Shown here one piece after another: positions 45,987 through 59,559 of a stretch of 64,000 bases of DNA; position 1 is the stretch's first letter, and each line of letters begins with the position of its first letter. The DNA is from Phycomyces blakesleeanus NRRL 1555(-) (Eukaryota; Mucoromycota; Mucoromycetes; Mucorales; Phycomycetaceae): the NCBI RefSeq assembly GCF_001638985.1, contig NW_017265187.1, positions 186,001 through 250,000 on the forward strand. Direction: 5' to 3'. The position numbers and the translations under genes were made by a program. The notes beneath the pieces were generated by a model. That model ran no database searches. It was given only the letters and a program-made list of their open reading frames with translations, and had not been told where the DNA came from.

Positions 45987-48900
45987 TCAAGTGTGGTCCA
46001 ACTCTAACCAAGGATCACTCAGTACCTGATTAATGGTGTATCTACTTTCTACCCGTCTTTCAAGCATATTCAACAACAGCCCCATATGTCCTTTACCAAA
46101 GGAATATATATATATATATATGTCATATCATAGTGTGGTGAAATGTGGGTATGGGTATGGAAGTAGGTGCGGTGTAGTATAAAATACGAATATGAATATA
46201 TAATATATGTAACATAGCAACACAATAACGTAGCAACACAATAACGTAGCAACACAGTAAGGATATATCAGCATGGAAACCAAGGTTATCCTTACTTTCT
46301 GCCTTTATATTTATAAGAAAAATAAAAAATACTGAAATTACCTGTAAATTCGGTAGGCGGCACTCGAAGATCTCCTTCAAGTATTTCATCAATCGAATAA
46401 AACGGATTCTCTCTGTAGACGAGGGTGTACAGAAGAATGCCCAGACTCCAGATGTCCTGTGGTGGACCCTCGTATGGAACACCTTTTAATACTTCGGGCG
46501 CACAGTATTCGAGTGTTCCCGTGAATGTGTCAAACTTTTTTCCCTTTCGAGAATATGCTGCACAACCAAAGTCAATCAGTTGGACCGTCCCAGAACCATC
46601 GAGAATGATGTTTTCATCCTTGATGTCACGGTGAATGATTCTGTTCTGGTGGAGATGTCCAACAGCGTCTGCCGTCTGACGGAAGATTCTTTTGATTTCC
46701 TTTTCGGTCATGTGTTCGTTCAGTTCGATATAATCAAATAAGTCCATTCCATCGCCGAGAAGTTCCATTACAACATAGTAATTATCCTGGTCTTCCATGT
46801 GGGTCACTAAGATAGAAAATAAAGATGAAGATAAAAGGTAAATATTTATCTGTGTATCAAGACCCCTAATTCAATCTCTACTATCATATTCTTATCTATA
46901 ATATTAACCTACAAAGACGACAGCAGTTATTGTGCGGATTGTTCTGTAGTGTTTTCAGCACGTGTATCTCCGTTGGTATCAGACCCACTCGACGGTCCCT
47001 GTAATCATTCACATCATTAGAATTCCCTAGAAAAATAAACGACCCATTACTTTACCTAGTCCAAGCTTCAACTAAAATTCGTGCCTTATCAATGCTTTTG
47101 ATTACAACCTTGGTCTATACCCAACAGCCCACGTTTTACATATATACATATTTATATATAGAAATAAAGAGTTACATCATAATCTTATATCAAAATATGG
47201 AGAATAAGAAAACAAAAACAGGCCCCCCTTTTTTCACTTGTTTATTTATATACCTGTTCAGCATCATCCTTTCGGTACCCAAGTTGGGCAGTACCGTAGG
47301 TTCCCTGACCCAAGGTACTCAGTATAACGTAATCGTCCAAGGGATGCCAAACCACCTCGGACTTTATCATATCTTGCGGCGTTTCTACTGATGGGCCACA
47401 AGATCCCACCAGCATGGGGGTCCGTTTTTGTTCTGACAAGTATGCAAATGATCTGATTCCAGAATTCTGGCTAGTCAATGTCGGTTTTCTGGAGATCTAT
47501 CTCCACAATCAATTATCTTATTCTATAAAAGTGTAATAAAGGGTAGTAAGCTTACTTTGGGTGTATTGGGTATCGTTTGGACTTGCTCTTCCTTGACTGT
47601 CTCCATAGGACGAACTACCGAAAAGTTATTGGACAGTCTGGATTTCGGCTGTTTCTGCGGCTTTGATAGAGCATGCGTACGGTTGTAAGTGACCCAGATA
47701 CTAGTCAAACTTGTTTCGGATAACTCAACAAGATGTATTTGTATTTCGACATCGAATTTACTACCATCTCTGTGAACAGCAAATATTGCAGGCAGCGAAG
47801 CTTCTGAATACTTTGTTTGGCTTGTGTCGATCCCACCCAAATCATTGTCTTGGTTCATCAGCCAATCATCACCATCGATACTACTATTACTACTACTGGC
47901 CGAATGTTTTGTCATTTGGCCTAGAATCTTGCGGCACATCATGTTGTTTATCATCCTTTCACCCAACTCCTTCTCTTTTTCTTTTTCTTTTTCTTTTTCT
48001 TTTGTTTCTCGTTTTCGATTTTGTTTCTGTTCCTGCCTCAGGCCTTTCATTAAAAGGGGAAATTGAGGAAGAATGACGCTTATATTCATTTGCTCAACAA
48101 TACTGTCTGGTGTGTATCCAAACAGATATTTCGCCGGTACAGGACTCATGCTTTGGATGATCCCGTTGTCATGCACTGTAACGAGACCAGATATTGTTGG
48201 AAGGGACGTGATCTTTAATACACATGATATTGAATCCCCAACTCCAGCACCACAAACACTACAGGACGAAGAAAAATAAGACGTAGAAGTAGTAGTAAAA
48301 GTAGAAGAAGATCTACAGCAACATTCTTCTTTGTCAGGAGTTTTGTGCTGTAGGTTAGTCATGACTGGAAAGCAGATGTTGTTTTTCGATCGACTGGCAA
48401 AGAATTTTAGCTGCCTGATTTTATCAAAAGAACCGGTGTCAAACTGGACATCTGGTTCAGGAGATAAGTCTGGGATCAATACACTGATGTGTTTTCCAAC
48501 AATATTGGTTTCTTCAAACCCATACAGTTCTTGCATCTCACCAGATATCTTTTGAATGATGCACTAAAACCAAAAAAAAGGGCAATACATGTGTGTGTAT
48601 GATCGAAATATTATATTACATTACTCTTTATATAAATATATACATAATTCACATATCATGCTTTTTTTTGGAATTTGACAAACGCATTGGGTGTACTTCC
48701 TCTATCTACCTATCTACCTATCTACTTCTTTTCCTCTTCCTCATAAAAAGTAATAATGATAATATTCCTACTATTAAATTAATTTTTAATTACCTCTGAA
48801 TTCATATAAACCGATAAAGAGCTTTCATAGATTTCTTCAAATATCCATATATACACCCGTTTACCAGAATCGTTTCTTCTTTCTTTTAACCACAGTGAGG

Positions 48901-50227
48901 CAATTGAACTCTTGCCATTTACTTTGAGGATAGGGACCTATAATTCACATCAGAAGATAACAGATATATGTATATTCATATGTATCTTACCACAGTACCG
49001 CAAACGAGTACAATTCCTTTGGAAGACTTATTTTCTCGGTTGATTTTGGATTGAAGATAATATATATTTGACATATTCTTCCGCCGTTTGAGAACTCCCT
49101 TGATCTGTTGTCGAAAGGGCTCTTCCAATATTCCCAAGATGGATTTCTTGACATATGTTTTATCAATTCCAAAATAGAGAGACGCTACATCATTAAACAC
49201 CAATATCAATCCGTCCGAACTGGTCGTGAGTACCGATTGGTTTTGGGGGAGGAAACGTGTTGGGGTATGGAGTGCCCTTTTGTGACGATTATAATAATAA
49301 TAATAATAATATGACGGCGATGATAAAGATGACAATGGAGAAGAAGATAAGGATAAAAATGAAGATAAAGTAGAGGTAGAAGTATAAGTAGAGTTAGAAG
49401 AAGTAGAAGAAGAAGGAGTGACTGGCATGGAAGAATATGCTTGAACAATATATCTCGAATTATGACTGTCGATGCTGTGTTGAGGTGGTACGCTATAATT
49501 AGAGATAGTCGAAAAAGGATCTGACACAGAATGATTCATTATAATTGTCATAGGCGAATGTGGAGACCCAAGATATGAAGAAGGCTCGGCGTAATCCGAA
49601 AGCATACTTTTGGTTGGTTGTGGATTCCAACTTTCGCGTCGTTTCTGAGCAGGTGTGTAGTAATATGCTGTGGATTGTTCCTTGTCAACACATTGATCTT
49701 GATCTTGATCTTGATTTTGACTTTGGTGTAAGAGCTGTTGCTGGTATTGGTATTGACCTTGGTCTATCTTTCCGCGCATGCGCTTAATAAAATCAATGCC
49801 TTTGGCCATTATGTTTTTCTTTTCTCTGGCCCAAGCCAGATCTCGAGATAGAGGAGTGAAACTGTAGCTGTACAATGATTCTGTTGAATAGCGTGTGACC
49901 TTTTCATTGTCTTTGATAGGTAATGCAAGTGTTCCGTCACAAGAAATTCTCCTGTCATCCATAGTTTCACTAAAACGCAGTAGATGACTGGACATCATGT
50001 TGTCTTCGTCTTCATCTGAGCTTGTGGTATGTTCTACAATTATTATTAGAAAACAAATAATGTATATATATATATATATATATATATAGAAAGGCAGAAA
50101 GTATAGTATAGTATAGTATAGTAGGCTATTTGTAGTTACTCTCACCATTCGAGTGCTTTTCAAGACTTGGTATTTGATATGCTTCGTACTTTTGGGTTGA
50201 TTGATCATTAGCAAAACAATTTTCCAT
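45987..50227 (-). CDS. PAS-domain serine/threonine kinase (PASK/Psk type)
   Basis: A large multi-exon gene starting MENCFANDQSTQKYEAYQIP at 50227 (exon 1 joins ...KHSN|EHTTSSDEDED). The long Ser/Gln-rich N-terminal region has polar repeats. PAS-like blocks follow: LTTSSDGLILVFNDVASLYF near 49.2 kb, LYGFEETNIVGKHISVLIPD near 48.5 kb, and VHDNGIIQSMSPVPAKYLFG near 48.15 kb. The kinase has a glycine loop (STLGQGTYGTAQLGY), VAIK-type lysine (KSIDKARILVEAWT), HRD loop (IIHRDIKDENIIL), DFG (LIDFGCAAYS), and the activation segment GTLEYCAPEVLKGVPYEGPP that closely follows PAS kinases. The last exon ends LELDHT-stop at 45987. Psk1/Psk2/PASK link nutrient state to glycogen and translation. The Lys/Glu repeat at 47975-48003 interrupts the third PAS region. 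Confidence 0.88.
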
Positions 50228-50869
50228 ATCTTGATTTTTGTCGTCGCCGTCGTTGTTGTGTGTATGTGCGAATGGGAATTAGAAGTATGAGAAGGAAGGA
50301 AATAGTTCAATCTACAATATATTCTAGACTTTATAGACCTCTTATGTTTGTAGCTAAAAAAGAAAAAGAAAAAGTTTGATCGACATGGTTGGCATGATTA
50401 TGAATTTAACCCAAGGCCAGAAAGCTTGTGAATACATATAATATATATACACATTACAAACATACATACTAGATCAAGCTCAATATTGAATTGATAATTG
50501 ATAATTGATATATAGATATAGATATTTATATTTATTTGGTTTAATTGAATTGTACATATAAATGTGCATATGTTTAATAAGGAATAAAATATACAAGAAG
50601 GGAAGGGGAGGTTTTGTTGGTGTGTGTTACTTGTTCATAATGATCTCTCTTCTTTTGTGTAGTTTTGGTACACATCAAAAAATTGATCGTATGTAAAGTA
50701 TATATATATATATATAAAAGTGCATTTGTAAGAAGTACAATATTAAGAAAGGGTAGAATATAATATAATATAATAAAGTAGGATTGTTTGTGTTTGTTTG
50801 ATTGATTGTGATTTGGCCATGAGTTAACAGAACTTTGTTGGGTTGTGTTAGCTTCACGTTAGCTCATGG
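50228..50869. other. PAS-kinase promoter region
   Basis: AT-rich with TA microsatellites (50699-50717) and GATATA repeats (50508-50530). No specific control site recognised. Confidence 0.35.
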
Positions 50870-51210
50870 CCCAAGTTAACAGCAGGGGCAGAGTCTTCCG
50901 ATGGCATGGAATATGCCTGTTATACAGGATACGATTGCATTGACGATCATACTAAAGAAGCCTATATGTTGTTGATTTTGATTAGCATCATTGATATTCA
51001 AATATCTCAATTGAACCAAACTAACTTAAATCTTATAATAGTATATTTTGTTTCAGTTTACTTACTGGCTACAGCGCTGACAAGTCCTGTCAGTAGTGAG
51101 GCTACTGATCGAACAAGCCCGGATAGGCAGGAGACGATTGAACCCATGGGTTATATAAGAATAAATAAAGGTGCGGTAGAGTACGGTAGAGTGTTGTGCA
51201 GTTGATTGAC
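50870..51210 (+). other. Possible small gene or exon, unresolved
   Basis: An ATG frame at 50906-51205 begins MEYACYTGYDCIDDHTKEAY and ends after a Ser/Thr-rich stretch (TSPVSSEATDRTSPDRQET). A good branch/acceptor signal (TTGTTTCAG at 51047-51055) lies in the middle, so the real structure, if any, may be spliced. Cysteine spacing (ACYTGYDC) is suggestive of a small secreted protein, but no signal peptide fits. Low confidence. Confidence 0.2.
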
Positions 51211-51399
51211 TGATGATAATAGTTATTTATTTTTTATTTTTCTTCAGGTGCAAAGATTAAGCAGCTTATATACGTTTTGTCTTCACTGGATGGTGGCTGA
51301 TGAAGAAATGACGATCTTTATTTTTTCCTAATTTAGACAATTAAATTTACGTCATTTCTCCTGATGTAGGATGATTTTTTATTTTATTTTTATGGATTT

Positions 51400-51430
<31 letters not shown>

Positions 51431-54400
51431 TTAGGTACCAAGATGTATTTGGATAGTCTTACTCTATAGAAATACAAAAGCATTAAATATACATTAATGT
51501 ATTTGACTTTATTTCACTTATATATAAGAGATTCATGATGTAATATGGTAGACGGTTAATAGGAAGAAATAACGAAGAAGACTTATGAATCATCATTATT
51601 ACAATTACTCTTTTCTTTTTTCTTATTGCTATCACTTTATACTAGTATTTAATTCGCTTCAATATTTTGTTGCAATAATGTTAGTAGCAGTAATCTTATT
51701 GGATTGGTTTTATAGCAGAGAGACCTGGCCAATTCGATCATAATACTATACACAGAAAAAAAAGAAGTACTTTTATATATTTACGTATAGTTATAGTGTC
51801 ATTACAGTTACCTTTAATAGATTCAATAGTCAGGTACTTACAGATCAAACAAACCAAAAAGAAGGGTCTTTATATTATTTAATTTGGTCTCATAAAAATG
51901 GATAGTTTAATACATGAATATAACATATTCACTATCCAATAGACAATGCAGTATATCGCATATATGGTATACATTACAGTAAAAGTATTCATGTACCCTG
52001 AATTGAATCATCTTGAAAATAAAACAAAAAATTAGTATTTGCGTTTTAAAACATTACGCACATGTTTCTTTTTCTTTCTTTTTCTTCTTCTTTGGTTTGC
52101 TTTGTTTTAAATCTTTTAGTGTGTAAAATCTCTAATCATTTATTTTAATGATCCGCCTTGAAAGAAACATTTGTTCATATTTTATTCTTTTTTACTTAAT
52201 ATGGGTCTAAAAAGGCACAACCCATAGAAATCCCACTATTACAACATCTATAATAAAAAAAAAACTATGGTATATCTGGTTGGACTAAGCTAATTCTGAG
52301 AATTTGAGAGTCTGCATGCGTTTATAAATCAATCACTTTTTTTTTGAATAGCTGTAAAGAGTAAATTGACCAAACTACTACCAATGGTCATCATTCGTGA
52401 ATATTCGTCGATATTCGAAAAAAATGGTAAAATATTCTGGAAAATATTATTGGCTAGCAAGATTTTCACCTTTTTGAAGAATTTCACCTCTGAAATCAAA
52501 GATGCAAAAGGAGAAATATGACAATACGATGGCCATTATAAACTAGCTTATTATTATTATTTTGAAATGAATTTGACCAAATATTTGTCTTTGTTAGTAA
52601 TTGAAAAAAAAAGTGAAGAATAGCTTTAGTCAATAAGATTAATTTACACTTTATTTTCTAATAATCACAAAGATTCACGAATGATGATCCCCTGATAATA
52701 TAAATAAAAAATGTTTCAATTTTTTCTTTTTTGGGGCTTTATTTACTATGATGATTACTATCGTTCATAATTCTACTTTTTTTTTAAGAAAAACAAAAGA
52801 AGAAAGAGAAAGAAAAAAGAAAAAATCATAAGACAACAACCATAGCAACCGTGTGTATCTTAGCAACTGTCCAACATTAGAAACAAAAAAAAACCTTAAA
52901 TAAATATATATATATTAGGAAAAGTATTATTAAACTCAGCGCGTCCTTCCATAAAAAGCTATTGTCGTATCACAATTAATGGACAAAATCAAATGTACAT
53001 CTTGAGATCACCAGCGCCACAACTACCACCACTTTTATCACCTAATCAATCAAGGTTTGTTAAGTCAAGTCAAGTTAGTGTTACAAAAAATAAAGAAATA
53101 AAGGAAGAAGAAAAATAACAAAAAAAACGTGCACAATTGACAAACATTAATAAAAACTGTGAGGTTTTTGAGTTCCATATCCAAATTTGAATTGTATTGT
53201 CAAAGTATTATACTGGTTATATTACTATTATATAAAGAATTGTATACTCTAGATCAACGAGCAATTCCTTTCTACGTTACAATTTATAATCAAAAGAATG
53301 TAGGACAAGGCTTGTACATAACGTAATATCGGGCTATCCAAGTGTGTATGTGTGTATTGATTGGAATTGAAATGTAATACTTGTCCTTTAAAAATTATTA
53401 AGAGTTTATTATACATATATATATATATAAATATGTATAATTGTATGCATACTAATAAATCCTCTTACTATATCCAAACCAATATTGAAGGCACAAAAAA
53501 AATTTTTAAAAAAATCCTTGTAATCGTTACTGCGCCTTTTAATCACATTTTATTTGAGATAAACTTTTTGCTGGTTTATTCTTTTTCTTTATATATATAT
53601 ATTATACTCTGATTTGGTAATGGTTGGTCTGATACCCATTGATTTGAACCCAAGAAAAAAGACATCCAAAAAAATAAAAAAAGGAAACATGTGGTATTGA
53701 TCATCTTTTCTTTGATCAATCCTTTTCATTAGTTCTTTATTATTTCTGTGCTGCTAATAGAAAATTAAAATAAAGGCTATTTTCTAAGGTTTATTATCTC
53801 CTATTGACAAACTCGATTACACACACACGTATATATATATATATATATATATACATATACTGAAATCTCAACGAATTTTCACAGTTACCCTTTGAGTACT
53901 TACTTTGTATTATTAAGACTATATATAATATTGATCCCAAATTAGGCTATTGGCCAACGCCTTTTTTCTTTTAGATGTCTATTTATTTATTTACGTGTGA
54001 TAAGATCTAGCATCATGTTTGATAGCAGCTTATCAATCCAATTGAGCTACAAGAATATCAATATTCTATTCTATAAAAAAAAACAAAAAGGATATTGTTG
54101 GTTTACTTAATACGACCGAATAAAGGAGCGGAAAAATCAATAAATGGAAATTCCTTTATATTATAAAAAGCGTAAACCAAACCTGATCTACTTGGAACAC
54201 GTTTACTGACCATTGTTATGTTTAAACCTAAATATGTATAACAAGTCAATATATATATATATATACAATTGTGTACGCGTGTGTTTAATTGTAAATTCTA
54301 CAAAAAATATAAATAAAAGAATATTCTAAAGATCTACGTTATGTATTGATATATGCTTGGCTGATCATCAAGAAACTATTAACAGACAAAAAAAAAGGGG

Positions 54401-54684
54401 GGGGGGGGTATTACAGCAATATCTCAATACACGTTTCGTAAATTATAGAGTTGACCAATAGGCCAATACAGATATGTATATTATGCAAATAACTCTGCAC
54501 ACGAAGATCTAAAGCCATTAAAGCGATATCTCGAGACTCTTTCTTAAGGTTTGTCTTGATAGTTAGCCGTCGAATGACAGGCTTTGATCAGTTTACTTAT
54601 TTACCAAACAAATTCGAATGCATATTTTTTTTTGGACTGTCTATCTATTCTGCCGATGTACCGAATTAAAACCACTTCAAAATA

Positions 54685-54716
<32 letters not shown>

Positions 54717-54840
54717 TAATGAATCATTATTACTACTACTGTGGTCTTGATTTATTTTATTTTTAAATATTTTTTATTAATATTTTTTTCTAATAGTTTC
54801 AATTTTATATAATTTTTGTTAAATAATTATTATTTTTTGT
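51211..54840. other. 3.6-kb AT-rich gene-free region
   Basis: No supported gene on either strand. Simple repeats only: TA runs (51408-51430, 53831-53853, 54251-54265), the inverted GAATATTCGTCGATATTCG (52399-52417), and an A-run followed by a 12-nt G-run at 54391-54408. The lack of coding signal suggests long untranslated or decayed repeat DNA. Confidence 0.4.
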
Positions 54841-57800
54841 TTAGTTTTTTCTAAATCTATCATTAGAGAATCCCCGATCTCTATTGAATTTCTTTGGTCC
54901 TTTGGAAAAATCAATATCATTTGCATTGGGATACCCATTGAAATTAGGTTTTTTGTATGAGTTGAAAGATTTGTTTTGGCCGTATGACCCCTTCTTCTTG
55001 GTGAGTTTTAGTGCAGTACTCTTGAGAGCATCATCGATCATCACCTCGCACTTTCTCTTGATTTCTGCACACTTCTCTTGTTCAGTGATATATGTTTCGG
55101 GATATCTTATGCTATATAAAGTATATAGATATACATAAAACAAAAAGTTAATGTTATTTTGGTATATATATATATATATATAAGCTCATTTTTAAACGTT
55201 ATCTATTATTGTTACAGAAAGCGTGTAATAGCTTTAAGCACCCATACCTCAACCACATGTACAGCATAATAGTCTTGTGAGCTGTTTCCAAGTTCATAAG
55301 ACCATCTTCATCCTCTGGAGCTTTGTCGGGAAGTTGGGTGAGGTCTTCAAGGGATTGGGTTTCAGATTTACTGTGAATTCTGGCAAGATCTTCAATGACC
55401 TGTAAACTGGTCTTGTTACGCACATTAACAGGTGCAGTAACAAACTGATATCGATCACGCAGGGGCAGCTTGATTCGTTCAATGGTATCTGAAATAATCT
55501 ACAAATATATAAAAGTATAAGTATATGTATATGTATGTGTATGTATGCACCTATTTTTATTATTTTTTTATTATTATTTTTTACCTTTTGATCCTCAAAG
55601 TTGCAAAGGAAGTAGTTTCCACTTAATGACGCCAAGTCTTCAAATTTTTGCTACAATTAAAATGTAAATACATATATATCCCATGCGTGTACATGTATGA
55701 AGAAAAAACTTACCAAAAGTCCAGAGAATCTTTCTTTGGGCATTTGAAGAGCAAACATTTCCAGAATATCTACTGTAGGCTGAAGACCAGCAAGCTAGAT
55801 TTTTTTTACATATATTTATTTATTAGTTAGATGAATTTGACTACATAAAGCCTCTTATTAAAAGAAGAAGAAAAATAATATTTACCTTTAAGTCAATGGT
55901 ACCGGTATCCATGCATTCTTTAACATAACTCAAATCCTTTGCTCTGATACTGTATATATATATATATATATATATATAAGAATTCATGTTTTTGTATTTG
56001 TTTTTTTTTTGTTTTGTTGGATATACTTACGTGGTTACTTCTCCAGAAGCATATGTGGTGCCAAATCTACCAGCACGGCCGGCGATTTGTTTCAATTGAG
56101 GTATACTGATATTTGTATTATCCTTTCCATTGAACTTTGCAATAGTTGAGAACACGACACGCTTAATATTTCTTTTTTGTTAAAATGAACAAATAAATAA
56201 ACAAAACAACAAAAAAGCATATACAATTTAGTGTCGTTGGATGTAAGTACCATGCATTAACATCTTAATACTTCTTTTGTTAAACTTACAAGTTGAGTCC
56301 CATTCCAACAGCATCCGAAGCTACCATGACATCGATATCACTCTCAGGATCATTAAATGCCTTTGCTTGAAGAGCGCGTGTTTCTACACAAGAATATAAA
56401 TATTTAGTAACCAAAGAAGACTAACAAGCTACACGCATATATATATATATACCTGGTGGAAGTCCGCCATAAACAACAGCACATTTAAGGCCAGTGCTTT
56501 CTTGGATTCTTTCCTTGATGTTAAAGATGCTTGTTCGGGAAAAGGCAATAACGCAATCTCCCGCTTTGACATCTGTATACTGAGGATCCACAGTCTCATC
56601 CAAGATTGTGACAGGTGTCAGGCGCTTGTATTCATTCACAATCACTTCTTCATTTAAAGATGCACAGATTTCTTTGACCAGTGGGACCACAGATGCTTCA
56701 CCACACAAATGAATCTCTTGGGCCTTGAGACCCAACAATGCCTGAGTCCATGCCCAACCTCTCTGAGGGTCACCGATCATCTGAATCTCGTCAATAACGG
56801 CGACCTCAATTGGTTTAGCCAGATTGGCCATCTCAACTGTTGAGCTGGTCAGTGCTGCAGTGGGTGACACAATACGACGTTCTTCTCCTGTCAGTAAGTT
56901 GCAGGCGACACCCTTGTCATTCATTTTCTCATAAATCTCGTTGGCTAACAAACGCAGCGGTCCGCAGTAGATGCCCGATTCAGCACCTTCTAATCTTTTC
57001 AGGGCATTGTAAGTCTTTCCACTATTTGTAGGTCCAACATGGAGGATGATCTTTCTAAAAAGATATATATATACACGTGTGTATTAGTATTAACGCTTTT
57101 TAATTAATTAATTGATCAATCAATCCATTAATTGATTGGAAATCATCCCACATAACATACCTTTGCATTTGACGTGCTTCAGGGAACCATTCGTTAGGGA
57201 ATCGTAAATCACTCAATTTGCGCATAGAGTTAAATATATCAATCACATCTTTGGGAAGATGCGGTTCAGCATAACTAAAGAATGCTGTGAGGAGAGCACG
57301 ATCAATTATATCTATAGATATTAATGAATAAATGGATGAATTAGTTTCTTTTTCTGTTGTTTTTTTTTTTTAAAAAAAAGAAAAAGTTGTTAGTATTATT
57401 ACCTGCAGATTCATCTGTGCCTCCTGTAATAGTTATAGAATCTGGGTGTATTGCCGGTACTTCTTTATTAGCAATTGCTGCAACGAAACTCTTGGAAATG
57501 TCATTAAATAATGACTGTGAAATTCCCATGCTTTTAGCACTCTTCAAAATTTTGTTGTTGGTTGGAAATGCTTTAATTCGTGCGTTGATCACTGTATATG
57601 CGTTTAGGTGTATTAAGGGCAAAAATAAAAGGAAAAAGATAATATATTTAGACTTTTCATCCTTCCTTCATTTCTTCATTCTTTAAAGTATATAGATATA
57701 GATATAGATATATCTCTTATTCTTCTGATTTAATAATTTTTATGTGCTTACAGCGTAACTTGTTCTTTGAGGTATTTTTTTTGGAATTAGGTGGTGAGAT

Positions 57801-57977
57801 TACAGAGCGATCCTTGAATTGCTTCATAGGAACACCCTCGGTTGATCTTGGTCGAGGGATTGATCCGGTGGTAAATTGTGATCGCAGAACCCCTGTGCAT
57901 CTTCCAAGCATTGACTGACGAACTAGGCATTGCGATCCAATGGATTTCAATTGAATTCGAGAAATGTGCCTTAACAT
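54841..57977 (-). CDS. SUV3: SUV3-type mitochondrial ATP-dependent RNA helicase
   Basis: A multi-exon gene. The N-terminus [20 protein letters not shown] is Arg/Ser-rich and basic, as expected for mitochondrial import. Walker [21 protein letters not shown] lies near 57.0 kb, [20 protein letters not shown] follows, motif II is [20 protein letters not shown], then [20 protein letters not shown] and AVVYGGLPP. The next exons read [18 protein letters not shown] and [20 protein letters not shown] (motif VI QxxGRxGR). After the conserved C-terminal region ([55 protein letters not shown]) the protein ends in a Lys/Asn/Phe-rich basic tail ([17 protein letters not shown]). Suv3 unwinds RNA for the mitochondrial degradosome (with Dss1 in yeast) or PNPase in animals. 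Start chosen as the first ATG of the targeting peptide. Confidence 0.93.
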
Positions 57978-58076
57978 TATTTCTTGTTTTGTTTTGTTAT
58001 ATTTTAATATATATATAATCCAATACAATAAAACCTTATCGAAAGAAAGTCAAATTTAAACAAGTTACTTTGGTTT

Positions 58077-58255
58077 AAACTACCAGGTTTTGGGCTGTCA
58101 TTTACATATTCGCTGTCACAAAAAAACCCCTATAAAGTGGATGTTTCAATATAATTCTTTTTTTTTAAATAAAATAAAATAATTAACAAGTTGACACAAG
58201 ACAACTAGAAACAAGCTAATCAATCATTCATTCCTTTGTTTCATTTTTATAGCAA
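58077..58255 (+). repeat. Direct repeat copy 1, adjacent to the SUV3 start
   Basis: At least 178 bp, beginning AAACTACCAGGTTTTGGGCT, repeated almost perfectly at 63820-64000 in the same orientation (the main difference is the length of the T-run). It lies about 100 bp upstream of the SUV3 ATG, so it overlaps that gene's promoter. It includes a CTATAAAG TATA-like site in the plus orientation. Confidence 0.92.
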
Positions 58256-58708
58256 TTATGGTATTTTTTATATATTTTATTATTTAAAGACAAAAGAAAA
58301 TGAAGCGATATGATTCATATTCATATTCAGTGAGACTTTCTCGTTTGGCAAATTGAAACAGAAACAAATACCTGCTGTTTATAAGGTAAAACATTAAAAA
58401 CCAACACAAATTACAATGAATCACAGCCTTTCTTTTTCTTTTGTGCTTTAAAAAAAAGAAAAAAAAGAAGCTATTGATAGTGTATATATTGTATTATAAA
58501 ACCAAATTGAGGTGTAAACCTTTTGGATAAATTGTCTCAGTAGATTGAATCCACCAACAGCAATCACAGGAACGACATTTCTATCTAACCAGGCTACCCT
58601 ATAGAAAAAAAATAGGCGATTTTAGTGAATTGTTGCAAGTTTTCCGGGGTTTAAAGTGTCTTATCGTTGAGTTTTAATTAAGCACCAATTTCTCTCTCGC
58701 TCTCTTTT
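58256..58708. other. Spacer between direct repeat copy 1 and the small TIR element
   Basis: AT-rich, no gene. It may be a continuation of the direct repeat, whose right end cannot be judged because copy 2 runs off the window. Confidence 0.4.
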
Positions 58709-59446
58709 ATATTGGGGGTACTCAGCCAGATTGATCGATCAAATTCTTGTGTTAGTCTTAATGATATCAATTTGTAGTTGAGGATACCAAAAGACAAAAG
58801 TACAAAATACGTACAAAATTCATAGATTTTCATAGCATTTATTAAATAAGTTTTTGCACAGCCTGATTTCTTCTTTGAATCTATATGAACCTAGATTCTC
58901 GAAGAAGCCAAGTGTTCTTTCCTTTGACTCGGGATCTGGCAATACATTTTCAACCTTGTGTATGTATCTATTGGCTTTAAGTGATTGTTCAAGCTCCTTC
59001 ACGGAAGCTATCTGCTCCAAATCTACATTTACTTCCTCTTTAATAACTTCTAAAATATCTTTAATAAACTCGGCTGTACTTGCTGATAAATACTCCCAAT
59101 ATTTTTTCTTTCTTCACAATGAACTCACTGATTTTATGCGATTTCTTTAAGGCAGCAATTGTTTGTTGCTTTGTACCTTATTTTGGCATATAAAATGAAG
59201 AGAAAAAATTATTATATGACTTTGATGACAATAAATTTTATGATTTATTAAGGAGAAAGATAAAAACAGTTGTATTGTATATAAAAAAATAAGGATTCAG
59301 CCAATCAGAGAGCCGTACATTTTTTGATCGAAGTTTGATCTTTCAAAAAGACGATCAAATTTTGATCGTCGCTATTACAATTTTAGTCTAATAATATCGC
59401 GTTCTGAATTTAAAATTTGATCGATGAATTTGGCTGAGTACCCCAA
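58709..59446. mobile_element. Small DNA transposon with GGGGTACTCAGCCA inverted repeats
   Basis: The inverted ends GGGGTACTCAGCCAGATTGA (left) and GGGGTACTCAGCCAAATTCA (right, reverse complement) continue with ATCGATCAAATT, about 30 bp of good match. The 740-bp interior contains a broken minus-strand ORF. Inner copies of TTTGATCG (59325-59365) lie near the right end. The flanks (TATATTG / AATGTATG) do not give a clean target duplication. Family unassigned. Confidence 0.65.
58820..59170 (-). pseudogene. Broken ORF inside the small TIR element
   Basis: Minus strand, from about 59170: QQTIAALKKSHKISEFIVKK, then after a frameshift KKYWEYLSASTAEFIKDILE, VIKEEVNVDLEQIASVKELE, KANRYIHKVENVLPDPESKE and LGFFENLGSYRFKEEIRLCK, ending at 58820. 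Helical, charged, no known motif. One frameshift separates the two halves. The gene is too small to be a typical transposase and may be a captured or accessory gene. Confidence 0.45.
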
Positions 59447-59559
59447 TGTATGCATTAGCTTTACTACTTTGTGTTTATATATATATATCGCCAAGCACAT
59501 AACTTTCATCATCTTAAGAGCCATAGTCTGTATTTAGGCAGCTTAATAATAATATGTTG

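Noticed and set aside
53361..53612. 83-codon plus ORF
   Set aside because: A/T-driven composition, no motif, surrounded by microsatellites.
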